From positions 62,001 to 126,000 of the forward strand of contig CAVQYV010000008.1 in NCBI GenBank assembly GCA_963718295.1: a DNA stretch of 64,000 nucleotides, given 5' to 3'. Below, piece after piece: positions 8,983 to 18,079 of the stretch (the first letter of the stretch is position 1; every line of letters starts with the position of its first letter). The position numbers and the translations under genes were made by a program. Origin of the DNA: CAVQYV01 sp963718295 [NCBI: uncultured Methylomirabilota bacterium] (GTDB lineage Bacteria > Methylomirabilota > Methylomirabilia > CAVQYV01). The notes below the pieces were generated by a model. The model did no database searches. It was not told where the DNA came from and worked only from the letters and a program-made list of their open reading frames with translations.

Positions 8983-9500
8983 CAGAGAAGGAATTCTTTA
9001 ACACGGTTTTGAATGGGAGCGAGGACGTACTACAACTATTCCTTGCAGCCATCTCATTCGCCGGGGTGGGCTACTGTGTCATTGGGGGCCTGGCGGTGAA
9101 TGCTTATGCGGAGCCAGTTGTTAGCCTCGATCTCGATGTTGTGGTGGGCGCAGAAGATATCGACCGTGTCTGCAAGGCCATCGAAGGCCATTTCAGGGTG
9201 GAGCGTTTCGCGCATAGCGTCAACCTCAGCAGCGACAAGTCCTCATTGAGAATTCAACTTCAGACCGATCCGCGTTACCTGGATTTCATCGGCAGAGCCA
9301 CAATGCACACGGTACTGGGATACAAGATGCGGGTCGCGAGCATCGAGGATGTTCTACAAGGCAAGATCTGGGCGTATTTGGATGAAGATCGGCGGAAGAG
9401 CAAGAGGCAGAAGGATTTGGCGGACGTCGCACGACTGGTGGAAGCCTTTCCAGATTTGACAGAGCGTCTGCCCGAGGAGATCCGGAAGACACTGCAATAG
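8979..9500 (+). CDS. AbiEii-like nucleotidyltransferase domain protein
   Basis: The 173-residue product looks like a minimal nucleotidyltransferase of the AbiEii/DUF1814 kind, enzymes that transfer nucleotides to RNA or protein and often act as toxins. The core motif is visible: GG (residues 36-37 in VIGGLAVNAY) followed by SLDLDVVV (about 49-56), the usual GG...DxD pattern, plus a C-terminal KRQKDLADVARL helix typical of the family. No antitoxin gene is adjacent: upstream is the stub of an unrelated gene and downstream is a signal-peptide fragment. The ATG overlaps the stub's stop, and no ribosome site closer than GGAG at 8970 is seen. It could be a stand-alone or a degraded toxin-antitoxin half. 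Confidence 0.65.
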   Translation: MTEKEFFNTVLNGSEDVLQLFLAAISFAGVGYCVIGGLAVNAYAEPVVSLDLDVVVGAEDIDRVCKAIEGHFRVERFAHSVNLSSDKSSLRIQLQTDPRYLDFIGRATMHTVLGYKMRVASIEDVLQGKIWAYLDEDRRKSKRQKDLADVARLVEAFPDLTERLPEEIRKTLQ

Positions 9501-10093
9501 CGGCGTGAATCAGGGCCTGGAGTCGGGCACGGCGCAAAAATGCGCTGCGCCATCTAGGCGCGGCGGTAGGTCTTTGAATTTGGAGGGAACAACTGGGTGA
9601 AAGAAAACCGGTTTCCGATTTTCCTTATCGTCATCCTCCTCCTGCTGGCCTTGCAATCCATTTCCTTGGCAGCCGAATCAGAAAAATCCACTATCACGCC
9701 CCCCCGGGGGTCTGCACGGTGTCTATCGGCAGGGTAGACTGAGCGAGGAGCGATCCGAGCCCATCGCCAGGCAGAAGTCACTAGAGGACAGAGTAGGTAC
9801 AGATAGGTGAGGCGAGTGGGGCACCCCAAGGTTGAAAGGCGAAGAAACAGAGACTTCGAGCCACAGGTCGGCACGCGAAATTCCGAACCGTGGAGCGGAG
9901 GCATAGCGCCAGAAAAGCGACTCAGGCCGTCCTCATTAAGGATCGAAACCTGCGTCGGCGCAAAAGTCTCCGAAAGCCCAGCTGGTTGCCATCCGGCAGG
10001 CTCGCAGAGTCTTCCGCTGCTGCTGCGCGGGGGCGCCTGACACCCGACGGTCTGGGGCGACATCATTGGCATCGTCAAAGAGGAGGCAGCGCT
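9501..10093 (+). other. Intergenic region with remnant sequence
   Basis: 593 bases separate the nucleotidyltransferase gene and the HerA-like gene. It holds the signal-peptide stub at 9597. The rest (about 9740-10080) is purine-rich, has no convincing coding frame, and can be read through in frame into the HerA-like gene without a ribosome site. Nothing else was recognised. Confidence 0.5.
9597..9737 (+). pseudogene. Orphan signal-peptide fragment (46 codons, GTG start)
   Basis: A GTG at 9597, behind GGAGGGAAC, opens a frame with a convincing signal peptide (basic VKENR, then a leucine/isoleucine-rich core ending SLAAES, where cleavage is expected). After about 39 residues the frame enters sequence unlike a mature domain and stops. 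It looks like the 5' end of a lost exported-protein gene. Alternatively it could encode a very short exported peptide. Confidence 0.35.
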
Positions 10094-11602
10094 ATGAACC
10101 AGATACTTATTGGCAAGGGTGAGCAACTCGTCCACTTGCTCGCCAAGTACGCCAACCGGCATGGCCTGGTCGCCGGCGCCACCGGCACCGGTAAGAGCGT
10201 TTCGCTGATCGTGCTGGCGGAAGGCTTCTCGCGTTTAGGCGTGCCGGTGTTCATGGCGGACGTGAAGGGGGATATCGCCGGCTTGGCGGTGGCTGGTACC
10301 ACCAACGAGAAGATCCAACAGCGCGTTGCACAGATCGGGATCGAGGGTTACGCCCTCGAGGCCAGTCCGGTGGTGTTCTGGGACTTGTACGGCAAGGCAG
10401 GCCATCCCGTCCGGGCGACGGTCAGCGAGGTCGGCCCGAACCTGCTGGGTCGGATCCTCGAGCTCAACGATATCCAGGGAGGGACGCTGGAGGTCGCATT
10501 CAAGCTGGCGGACGACCAGGGCCTGTTGCTGCTCGACCTCGACGATCTGCGCGCCCTACTCGGGTTCGTTGGGGCCAACCGCAAGGAGATCTCGACGCAA
10601 TACGGTCTGGTCAGCACACAGTCCGTGGCTGCCATCCAGCGCGCCCTGTTGTCGCTGGAGCAGGAAGGTGGGGAAACCCTGTTCGGCGAGCCGGCCCTCG
10701 AACTCGGGGACTTGATGCGCACGGACCTCAGCGGGCGCGGCATCGTCAACATCCTCGCCGCCGACCAACTGATTTTGAAACCACGCCTGTATTCGAGCTT
10801 CCTGCTGTGGCTCCTGTCGGAGCTATTCGAAAACCTGCCTGAGGTGGGGGACCTCGACCAGCCCAAACTGGTGTTCGTCTTCGATGAGGCCCATCTGCTC
10901 TTCGACGACGCTCCGCCGGCGCTGCGTCAGAAGGTGGAGCAGGTCGTGCGGATCATTCGTTCCAAGGGCGTGGGCGTGTACTTCTGCTCGCAGTTTCCGG
11001 ACGACGTGCCGAACGAGATCCTGGGCCAGCTTGGGAACCGCATCCAGCATGCTCTGCGCGCCTATACCCCCCGTGATCAGAAGGCAGTGCGCACCGCCGC
11101 CGAAACCTTCGTTCCCAACCCCAGGATCGACGTCGCCCAGGTGATCTCCCAACTGGGTGTGGGCGAGGCCCTGGTATCCACCCTCCAGGAGAAGGGCGTG
11201 CCAATGCCGGTGGAGCGCACGCTCATCTGTCCACCGCGCTGCCGGATGGGCGCGATTACACCGGAAGAGCGGGCGGCCGTGCGGGCACGCAGCCCGGTAG
11301 GCGGCAAGTACGACTCCCCTGTGAACCGCGAATCGGCCTATGAAATCCTGAGCCGGAGGACCGTGTCAGTGGAGGCGGAGGCGGCGCGGCCAGACCAAGC
11401 CCCGGCGGGACCGCGCTCCGACCAGGCCCCGGCGTCTAAAGGCCGCGGGCCTCTGGGCGATTTGCTATGGGGCACCCAGCGCCGCCAGGGCATGGTGGAA
11501 GCCATGGCCAAGCAGGCGGCGCGCACCGTGGGGAGCCAGATCGGCCGGCAGATCCTACGCGGCGTGCTCGGCGGCATCTTCGGCGGATCACGCCGCCGTT
11601 AG
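10094..11602 (+). CDS. HerA-like ATPase, DUF853/YjgR family
   Basis: A 502-residue FtsK/HerA-superfamily P-loop ATPase of the DUF853 (YjgR) type. The Walker A motif GATGTGKSV is near residues 30-38, the phrase VFMADVKGDIAGLA follows, and Walker B is LVFVFDEAHLL near residue 260. The ATG at 10094 is chosen because AGAGGAGGCAGC precedes it; the frame is open 204 bases further upstream but without a start signal. The length equals E. coli YjgR. The function in vivo is not established; no NurA-type nuclease or other HerA partner is adjacent. Codon use is more G/C-ending than in neighbours, suggesting a different origin. Confidence 0.88.
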   Translation: MNQILIGKGEQLVHLLAKYANRHGLVAGATGTGKSVSLIVLAEGFSRLGVPVFMADVKGDIAGLAVAGTTNEKIQQRVAQIGIEGYALEASPVVFWDLYGKAGHPVRATVSEVGPNLLGRILELNDIQGGTLEVAFKLADDQGLLLLDLDDLRALLGFVGANRKEISTQYGLVSTQSVAAIQRALLSLEQEGGETLFGEPALELGDLMRTDLSGRGIVNILAADQLILKPRLYSSFLLWLLSELFENLPEVGDLDQPKLVFVFDEAHLLFDDAPPALRQKVEQVVRIIRSKGVGVYFCSQFPDDVPNEILGQLGNRIQHALRAYTPRDQKAVRTAAETFVPNPRIDVAQVISQLGVGEALVSTLQEKGVPMPVERTLICPPRCRMGAITPEERAAVRARSPVGGKYDSPVNRESAYEILSRRTVSVEAEAARPDQAPAGPRSDQAPASKGRGPLGDLLWGTQRRQGMVEAMAKQAARTVGSQIGRQILRGVLGGIFGGSRRR

Positions 11603-11742
11603 TGTGCGGGCACCGTAGTACTGCTGCGGCGTGTCGCCGCCCCAACAAGCCAATCAAGCTGTTGGTCGTCTTCGGCAGCCGCAGCTTATGGCGATCCGTC
11701 TGACCAGGAAATTGAACACAAACTCAATAAAGGAGATTAGCA

Positions 11743-11991
11743 ATGGGAATTCTATCTTGGATCGTAATGGGGTTAATCGTAGGTTTGCTCGCAAAATTCA
11801 TCATGCCGGGCAAAGACCCTGGAGGAACTATCATTACCATTTTGATAGGGATAGCGGGTGCTTTCGTAGGCGGGTTTATTGGGTCCTTTCTGGGCCTTGG
11901 GACAGTTACAGGATTTAATGTAGGGAGTATCTTGCTGGCTATCGGTGGGGCTGTCCTCCTATTGATTCTGTATCGCACCATAAAGAGATAG
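11743..11991 (+). CDS. GlsB/YeaQ/YmgE family stress-associated membrane protein
   Basis: An 82-residue hydrophobic protein of the transglycosylase-associated (GlsB/YeaQ) family. Three membrane segments are visible, with family phrases GLIVGLLAKFIMPG (residues 10-23), GIAGAFVGGFIG and a final GGAVLLLILYRTIKR. AAAGGAGATTAGCA precedes the ATG. Family members are often stress-induced; the molecular function is unknown. It stands alone between the HerA-like gene and the leader module. Confidence 0.9.
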   Translation: MGILSWIVMGLIVGLLAKFIMPGKDPGGTIITILIGIAGAFVGGFIGSFLGLGTVTGFNVGSILLAIGGAVLLLILYRTIKR

Positions 11992-12111
11992 CACCCCTTC
12001 CAGGCCTAACACTCCTTCGGATGCGCAAAAACCGCGCCCCACTGAGCTTCGACGTCGTGCAAGAGTAATAAAATGGAAATCAGTAATGGGGTCAATCAGT
12101 AAGTGGGGTCA

Positions 12112-12448
12112 CCTCGCGGACTTGACTTGTTAGGAGACAAGCATCTGTGATATCTTTGCAATGTCCCTCAAACGATCCATGCAGGTTCCGATCTGAAATC
12201 ATTCAGGGCGCAAGAGGAGGGGAGGGAGGCCCTACGGCCTTTCGGGGGTCATTTGAGGAGGACTTGTTCAGGAGACCTCTTCGCGGGAGTTCTCCACTTC
12301 CGAAAGGGGCGTTCCTCCCTCTGAGAGAGGAGGTGATGGAGGCCAAGAATGAGAATGAAGGGACAATCCAGGGAGCAGGTTTTATCTTGATGTCGGATTC
12401 CTCTAAGGGAAAGGATCGCGAAAGATGAAGAAGACTGTGCTCATCGCT
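12112..12448 (+). repeat. Duplicated leader module, copy 2
   Basis: This matches 8612-8950. Here the module sits in its apparently native place, directly ahead of an acetamidase/formamidase-like gene whose first codons are included in the match. Just before it, 12087-12112 carries two GGGGTCA motifs (AATGGGGTCAATCAGTAAGTGGGGTCA). The segment CCTCCCTCTGAGAGAGGAGG can fold so that the ribosome site of the small ORF is paired. Confidence 0.85.
12336..12428 (+). CDS. Conserved 30-residue leader peptide, copy 2
   Basis: A 30-residue frame starting MEAKNENEGTIQGAG after GAGAGGAGGTG. It is the counterpart of 8837-8929 with identical length and the same ATGA overlap with the following gene (ATG at 12425). 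The peptide is hydrophilic with no signal sequence. It is probably translated and coupled to the exported enzyme downstream; this is inferred from the conservation pattern. Confidence 0.55.
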   Translation: MEAKNENEGTIQGAGFILMSDSSKGKDRER

Positions 12449-13793
12449 TTGCTTCTCTCGCTTTCGATCTTGATGGGCATTGCTGCCGCCTGGGCAGCCG
12501 AGGCCCAGAAGATCGTCTTCGCCAGCCAGATCGTGGATGTCATCGGCCCCTCCTCCAAGATGATCGGGCCCGTGCAGAGCGGGGGGATCATCGTCGCTAC
12601 TCCGGAGGCCGCCTGCTACGGGCCCATGATTACGCCTCAACTGAAAAGTGGACACACGCTGACCATCCCGGTGGCCGTGGAGGGGGCCGAGGTGGGAGAC
12701 GCCATCGCCCTCAAGATCAAGAAGGTAAGGGTCTTGGCCAAGGCCACTGCCTCCGGCACGGAAACGGCCATTAAGGATCGCTTCGTCGGTGACCCCTTTG
12801 TGGCCAAGCGCTGCCCCAAGTGCGGGATGGTCAATCCGCCCACTGAACTCAAGGGAGTTGGCGCGGAGGCCATCCGCTGCAAGATGTGCGGGGCTCCTTG
12901 CATCACTTTCCAGGTCACCAACGGCTACACCCTCCTCTTTGACGAAGATCGGAGCATCGGGGTTACCCTGCCCAAGGCGGTGACCGATGAGATCGCCAAG
13001 CAGGCCTATGAGTTTTCCGCTGTTCCCAGCAAGGGTCTCTCTTATCCCGTGACCCTGCTCAGCCTGGCCGATATGCCTCCGGGGATCATCGCCCGGGTGC
13101 GGGCCATGATCGGGAATATGGGGACGACTCCCGCCATCGATATGCCCACCTCCCACAATGCCGGTGATTACGCCGTCTTCTTGGTGGGCGCCCCCCACAA
13201 GCTGGCGATTACCAAGGCGGACTTAGGCCAAGCGCAGCGATGCCCATATGGACATCGATAATGTGCGGGAAGGGGCGATCGTCATCACGCCGGTCAAGGT
13301 CAAAGGCGGAGGCATCGTGGTGGGCGATGTCCACGCCATGCAGGGAGATGGGGAGATCTCCGGCCATACCACCGATGTGAGCGCAGAGGTAACCCTGGAG
13401 GTGCAGGTGATCAAGGGCCTCAATCTGGAGGGACCGATCCTGCTGCCCAACAGGGAGGATCTGCCCTTCCTGGCGAAGGCATACTCCGAGGATCAGCTAT
13501 ATAAGGCCCGGGCGATCGGGGAAACCTTTGGCTTCACCGTCCAGGAGGATCTATTGCCGATCCAGATGATCGGCACCGGTCCCAACTTGAATGACGCGGT
13601 GGGGTGCGGCGTGGATCGCATGGCCAAGCTGCTCGGAATCACGTCGGACGCAGTGAGGAATTGGGTGACCATGACCGGAGGGGTGGAGATCGGACGTCTG
13701 CCGGGCGTGGCCACAGTAACCATGATGGCGCCCATATCCAAATTGCAGGAGCTGGGCATCATGCACCTGGCCCTGGAGCAATATCGCAAGTAG
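12425..13793 (+). pseudogene. Exported acetamidase/formamidase-like protein, frameshifted
   Basis: The gene encodes a signal peptide (MKKTVLIALLLSLSILMGIA) followed by an FmdA/AmdA-type amidase fold; family members hydrolyse short-chain amides such as formamide or acetamide. The first frame stops at 13261, and the second half continues in another frame with the family signature GDVHAMQGDGE. Removing one G from the GG at 13226-13227 restores a continuous frame reading DLAKRSDAHMDIDNV across the joint. An unusual insert with two CxxC pairs (CPKCGM and CKMCGA, about residues 124-160) could bind a metal. An exported version of this normally cytoplasmic family is itself uncommon. The shift is either true inactivation or a sequence error. 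Confidence 0.8.
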
Positions 13794-13882
13794 GTACCGT
13801 TACATCAGCTACTCAAGGTAGTGTGGAGATTAGGTGAGACCCCGGTTCCTCGGGATATCGAGTCGGGGCTCCGAGGAAGGGA

Positions 13883-13919
13883 AAGACCAAGGGCAGGCGA
13901 TGAGCCTGCCCTTGGTCTT
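13883..13919 (+). terminator. Bidirectional intrinsic terminator
   Basis: A perfect 16-base-pair hairpin, AAGACCAAGGGCAGGC with loop GATGA, lies between the convergent amidase and subtilase genes. T residues are few, but the stem strength and position support the call. Confidence 0.75.
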
Positions 13920-13950
13920 GTAGGACTACGGCTGAAATGCTACGACTCGA

Positions 13951-16480
13951 TCACGGAGAGGTCAATTTCCAGACATTCCGGGAGTAGCCCCCACCGGAGC
14001 CGTAGACAAATCCCGCCGCCGAATAGATCTGATCGCTGATTCGTCCGGCCATGGGCGTGTAGAGCGGCTGGCTGCCGTAGAGGTCGTTCATCCAGACACC
14101 TGCGTAGCACCGCTCACTATCCTTCAGCCCAGTGGTCCCCCCGCCTGATCCGTGGAGGCAGAAGATCTTGGTGCCATAATTGACCGCACCCTGGCCGCCC
14201 CGGGTCTTGATCATGGCGGGCTTGCTGGTCCAGCTGTTGGCGGCCGGATCGTATTCCTGTACGATCGACTGCTCACTGCCGAAGGAAGAGGTGGCAAAGC
14301 CCCCCATGACCCAGATCTTGTTTGACCCGTAGAGGCAGGCGCCGGCATAAGCAGCCCCCATCGGCATGTCGGCCTTCGGCGACCAGCTATTGGTACCTGG
14401 ATCATAGACATAGGTGGATTTCAGGACACCGCCCTCACCATTTCCCCCGAAGACATATAATTTACCCCCGTAGGCTACGACTGCAGGCTGATGGATCTTC
14501 ACGGATAAATTGGCCCCCATACTCCAGGTCCCGGCGGCGGGATTAAAGATCTGCAGGGTGTTGTAGAGGCCGCCCGTATCCCAGCTCAATCCCCCCACCA
14601 CATAGATCTTGCCAGAGATGGCCGCAGCCCCGGCATTGGTGACGGGGTAAGGCATCATCCAGGCGCTGTCGACAACCGAGCGCCCGCTGGTCAGGGTATA
14701 TTTCTCCACCAGCCCGGTCTGGCCCCAGTAGGTGCCTCCCCCGAGAATCCAGAGATCGTTGCCGATCTGAGCGGAGGCGGCCCAGCCATGCACTAAGTTG
14801 GTGTAGCCCGCTATCGTCTCCAGGACCTCACAATCGAAACAAACCCCCCGGGAGGTGCCACCGGCGTTGGTTACGGTCAGCCTCCCGAATCCCCGAGGAA
14901 GGCTGCTCGGAACCTTAGTCACGATCTTGGTGCTGCTCCAGCTCACGATGGAGGCGGGGGGAAAGCTGATCCCTTTGAAGGTCAGGGTGCCAGTGGTGCC
15001 GAAGTTGACCCCGGTGAGGGTGATCTTGTCCCCCCACGTGGCCACATAGGGTGTCACCGAGAAAATGGCCGGGTCGTCGGTAATAGCAGAGGCCAAGGAT
15101 TTCTGCAGGTTCAACCTCCCCTCGGTAACGCATTTCCGAGAGAAGACCGGAGGGGCTTGCCCATCCTCTGCCCCATTGAGGATGATCCCCTTGATCTTCC
15201 TCCAGTTGAAGGTGGGCCCCCTCTTGGTCCAGATCACAGCAGCAGCCCCGCTCACCTGGGGACAGGCCATGGAGGTTCCGCTCCAGCTGTTATAGGTGTT
15301 AGATGGCAGGCTGCTCAGGATCTCATTCCCCGGGGCGAAGATGTCCACCGAAGAGCAGCCGTAGTTGCTCCAGGTCGGGATGGTGTCGGCCCGGTTGGAG
15401 GCACCCACACAGATGATGTTGTCCAGGTTGTATGCGGAGGGGTAATGGGTATAGAGGTCGCCATCTTGTCCGTCATTTCCGGCGGAGGCCACAAAGATCA
15501 CTCCGGCATTCTGGGCAGCGAGGATGGTGTCGTACAGCGTCTGCGAGAACCCACCCCCACCCCAGCTATTGCTCCAGATCATCCGGTATCCCTCCCGAGC
15601 CCGGATCGCCAGGGCGTATTCCATGCAGGTGATGGCATCGGAGGTGGAGCCTCCGGAGGTGGACATGAACTTCAATGCCATGATCTTGGCAGTCCAGGCC
15701 ACGCCGCTGATCCCTATGCCGTTATTGCCCCTGCCCCCGATGATGCCGGAGCAGTGGGTGCCGTGGCCATGGTCATCCTTGGGGTCGCTATCTTTGAAAT
15801 AGCGGTCGATCCCGTAGACATCGTCGATATAGCCGTTGCCATCGTCATCCACTCCGTTGCCGGGGATCTCCTTGGGGTTCTTCCACATATTGGCAGCCAG
15901 ATCTTCGTGGGTGTAATCCACCCCGGTATCGATCACCGCTACCACCACGCCGGTTCCATATCGATGGATATGCCAGGCCTCAGGCGCATCGATGTCCGCA
16001 TCGGTCGTGCCGCCGCGACTGCCCGGTATTATTCAGGGCCCATTGCTCCCCAAACTTCGGGTCATTGGGCAGGACGTGGGGCTTCACGTAGTAGTTGGGC
16101 TCCGCGTATTCGACAGAGCCGCTGCGGTACAAGGATTCGATGCTTTGGCCTAAAGAGAGGCGAGTCGAGGTCTGGACCAGCAGGACCCCGGCTGCCGGAT
16201 GGGCCTCCAGGATCCTGGCCTGGATCTCTCGTAGGGCAGCCCGGGCACTGGAAGGAAGGGAGGCCAACAGTTGGGCAGAGGCCTCCGGGCCGAATGTGGG
16301 CAGGGGTTTGACCCCCTTGAATTTCACCAGGATCTGATCGGGGGCGAATTGGACATTTCCTTCGGGGGGAGCGAAGGTGTACTGCGGGGTAAGATCTGTG
16401 CCGGCATGGGCCTGATAGGCCAGGGCAAAGAGAAGCACCCAAACGCCCATCAGGCTGAGCACAATCCATTTTCCTTTCAT
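13951..16480 (-). pseudogene. Exported subtilisin-like protease with IPT and Kelch domains, frameshifted
   Basis: An S8 serine protease of about 840 residues. The N-terminal frame (start 16480) encodes a signal peptide and an inhibitor-like propeptide (APDQILVKFKG, VEYAEPNYYV). It is broken near 16016, where dropping one base restores NNTGQSGGTTDADIDAPEAW into the catalytic domain. The triad is visible in the second frame: Asp in AVIDTGVD, His in HGHGTHCSG, Ser in SGTSMACP. An IPT/TIG-like domain follows (SVTPYVATWGDKITLTG), then about five Kelch-type repeats with motifs such as GGKLYVFGG. The substrate is unknown; the beta-propeller may bind surfaces or polymers. ORF 2 has no ribosome site of its own, so a single original gene is likely. 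Confidence 0.85.
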
Positions 16481-16559
16481 CTCTTAGTCTCCTTTTCCTT
16501 TTTCACATCTTCACTTTTGGGTTGATCCGAGAAGCGTCCCCCACAGTTTACGTTTTTTC

Positions 16560-16670
16560 TCACCCCCTTCCTCCCCCGGCCCCCGGGTGGTCGATGTGGA
16601 GTTGCAGCTCAAAGGTAATGTGTTTCCCCGCTACGGCATACAGGGTGATGCCTTTGGCGATGTTCTTCAT
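16560..16670 (-). pseudogene. Short orphan frame (36 codons)
   Basis: An ATG at 16670 behind TAAGAGGAA opens a frame MKNIAKGITLYAVAGKHITF that becomes Gly-rich and ends at 16560. It may be a gene fragment or a small protein. No family is recognised. Support is only the start context. Confidence 0.2.
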
Positions 16671-16738
16671 TTCCTCTTAGGAAAAGCCGGCCAGAATGAA
16701 ATGGCCAACAGCAGTTAGGATATTGCAGAACCGACGGT

Positions 16739-17563
16739 TCATTGACGGCTCTCCAAGACTTCCCTGGCCCGCTCCCGTATCGCCTCGTCCAGGTCGCTGG
16801 AGGCAGCATCCTCCAACAGATTTTCGGCCCAGCCCTCATCTACGGAGCCGATGGCCTCGATGGCTGCCATTCGCACCTGCGGATCCTGATGGGTGGCAGC
16901 TTTCCTGAGCTGGTTCATTCTGCTGGAGCCTTTCAATTGGCTCAAGGCCTCTACGGCCGCGATTTGTGACCTCCTGCCCTCTGGACGAGAGGCATTGGAA
17001 GCCATGGAGGGCCCTCTCGATTGGAGGGATGTATCATCGCCGCCGGTCCCTGTGGGTCTTTCCGGAGGGATGTCCGGGATGTTATCCATGCCGGAGGGAT
17101 CTTCGATCACATTGGACTCCTCCCCGGCCCCGGGTGCCTCCCCGGTCCCTTCCTGCGTTCCGCTCGTGCCTTGTTCCTTGGGCCAGATGATCGCCTTTGC
17201 GATGCGAGACGACGGTCCTTCGTAGAATAATACATAGTCGAATCCGCGGAGGAGTCTCTCGATCCCCTCCTTCACCGGGAGGTGGCGGAATCGGACCGAG
17301 ATCTGGCGATTCATTCCCTCCACGCCCTTGTGGACAAAGCGGATTCCGCAGACTCGCGACAGACGGCCCAACAGGTCTTGCAAGGGGACGCCCTCTGCCT
17401 CCACGCTGAGAAACCCCTTTTCGCAACGAACTAGGGGCATCTTTTGAGGGTCTGCCGCCACACCGTTGGCCTCACCCGTGAAAGGAATGGCGGATAAGGA
17501 TAGGGAGAGGAGAATGAAACCGATACAAAATCTTACAGACTTGCTCCGGGCTTGCATGTTCAT
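16739..17563 (-). CDS. Exported protein with secretin-like N-domain and HEAT repeats
   Basis: The frame is open from 17665, but the ATG at 17563 places a signal peptide (basic start, then FCIGFILLSLSLSAIPFTGEA) at the N-terminus. The mature protein begins with a domain resembling the STN/secretin N-domain (LSVEAEGVPLQDLLGRLSRV, then VRFRHLPVKEGIERLLRGF). A low-complexity Pro/Gly/Thr linker follows, and two HEAT-like repeats end the protein (RKAATHQDPQVRMAAIEAIG and a second helix pair). Such proteins usually act as periplasmic scaffolds. It stands alone on the minus strand; its partner is unknown. Confidence 0.65.
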   Translation of the reverse strand: MNMQARSKSVRFCIGFILLSLSLSAIPFTGEANGVAADPQKMPLVRCEKGFLSVEAEGVPLQDLLGRLSRVCGIRFVHKGVEGMNRQISVRFRHLPVKEGIERLLRGFDYVLFYEGPSSRIAKAIIWPKEQGTSGTQEGTGEAPGAGEESNVIEDPSGMDNIPDIPPERPTGTGGDDTSLQSRGPSMASNASRPEGRRSQIAAVEALSQLKGSSRMNQLRKAATHQDPQVRMAAIEAIGSVDEGWAENLLEDAASSDLDEAIRERAREVLESRQ

Positions 17564-18079
17564 GGCCTTGCCCCACCCTCCCCCGAAGACACAAACACCT
17601 CCAGAGGGGGCATGGTCCGCCGCCTGGAGGCGGGGTCGGGTTATATTCAGAAGACGGCTGTTCATCTTTGGCTCCCGAGGTTTCCACTTTCTATCTATGC
17701 CACCCAGCCCGGTGAGAAGGTCCGGCGAGAATTCAAAGCCTGCCTACGGGGAATTCCAGCCAAGCGAACGGGTCGTCTGGATGTTTGCACCATCCAATCA
17801 GGATGTTCCACAAAACCAGAAAGAGCTAAAAAGGGAAACGAGATCAGGGGGTTTCCAGCAGAGTACTGGACACATGCCTGCATCCTGCGTTCTCTGGGGG
17901 GAGGGGGGATGGGTTACAGTTGACCCGAGGGGCAAAGCCTGACCGAGAATCCGAGGCCGCAATACGAAGTGGCACGTCAATCTATCGATGCTAATGTAGT
18001 CCGATAGCGGGGACTTGTCAACCCCTTTTAACCGTTTTGAGGCCCTTTTCCCAGGTCCTTGACCAAAGGCAGACGGGAC
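17564..18079. other. Intergenic region, no gene recognised
   Basis: About 515 bases between two minus-strand genes. Overlapping frames exist on both strands, but none has a ribosome site, domain or compositional support. The region should hold the promoter for the HEAT-repeat protein gene and the terminator of the alcohol dehydrogenase gene; no strong hairpin with a T tract was found. Confidence 0.5.

Noticed and set aside
8979-11602. A defence island made of the nucleotidyltransferase and the HerA-like ATPase
   Set aside because: The ATPase is of the YjgR/DUF853 type found as a lone chromosomal gene, the two genes are almost 600 bases apart, and no nuclease, Sir2 or antitoxin partner is present.
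12060-12112. GGGGTCA motifs before leader copy 2 as mobile-element ends
   Set aside because: Only two short copies are present without an inverted partner or a transposase; too little to call an element.
15157-16311. A 384-codon plus-strand frame opposite the subtilase
   Set aside because: It lies antisense to a clear protease with visible catalytic triad and has no start signal or domain.
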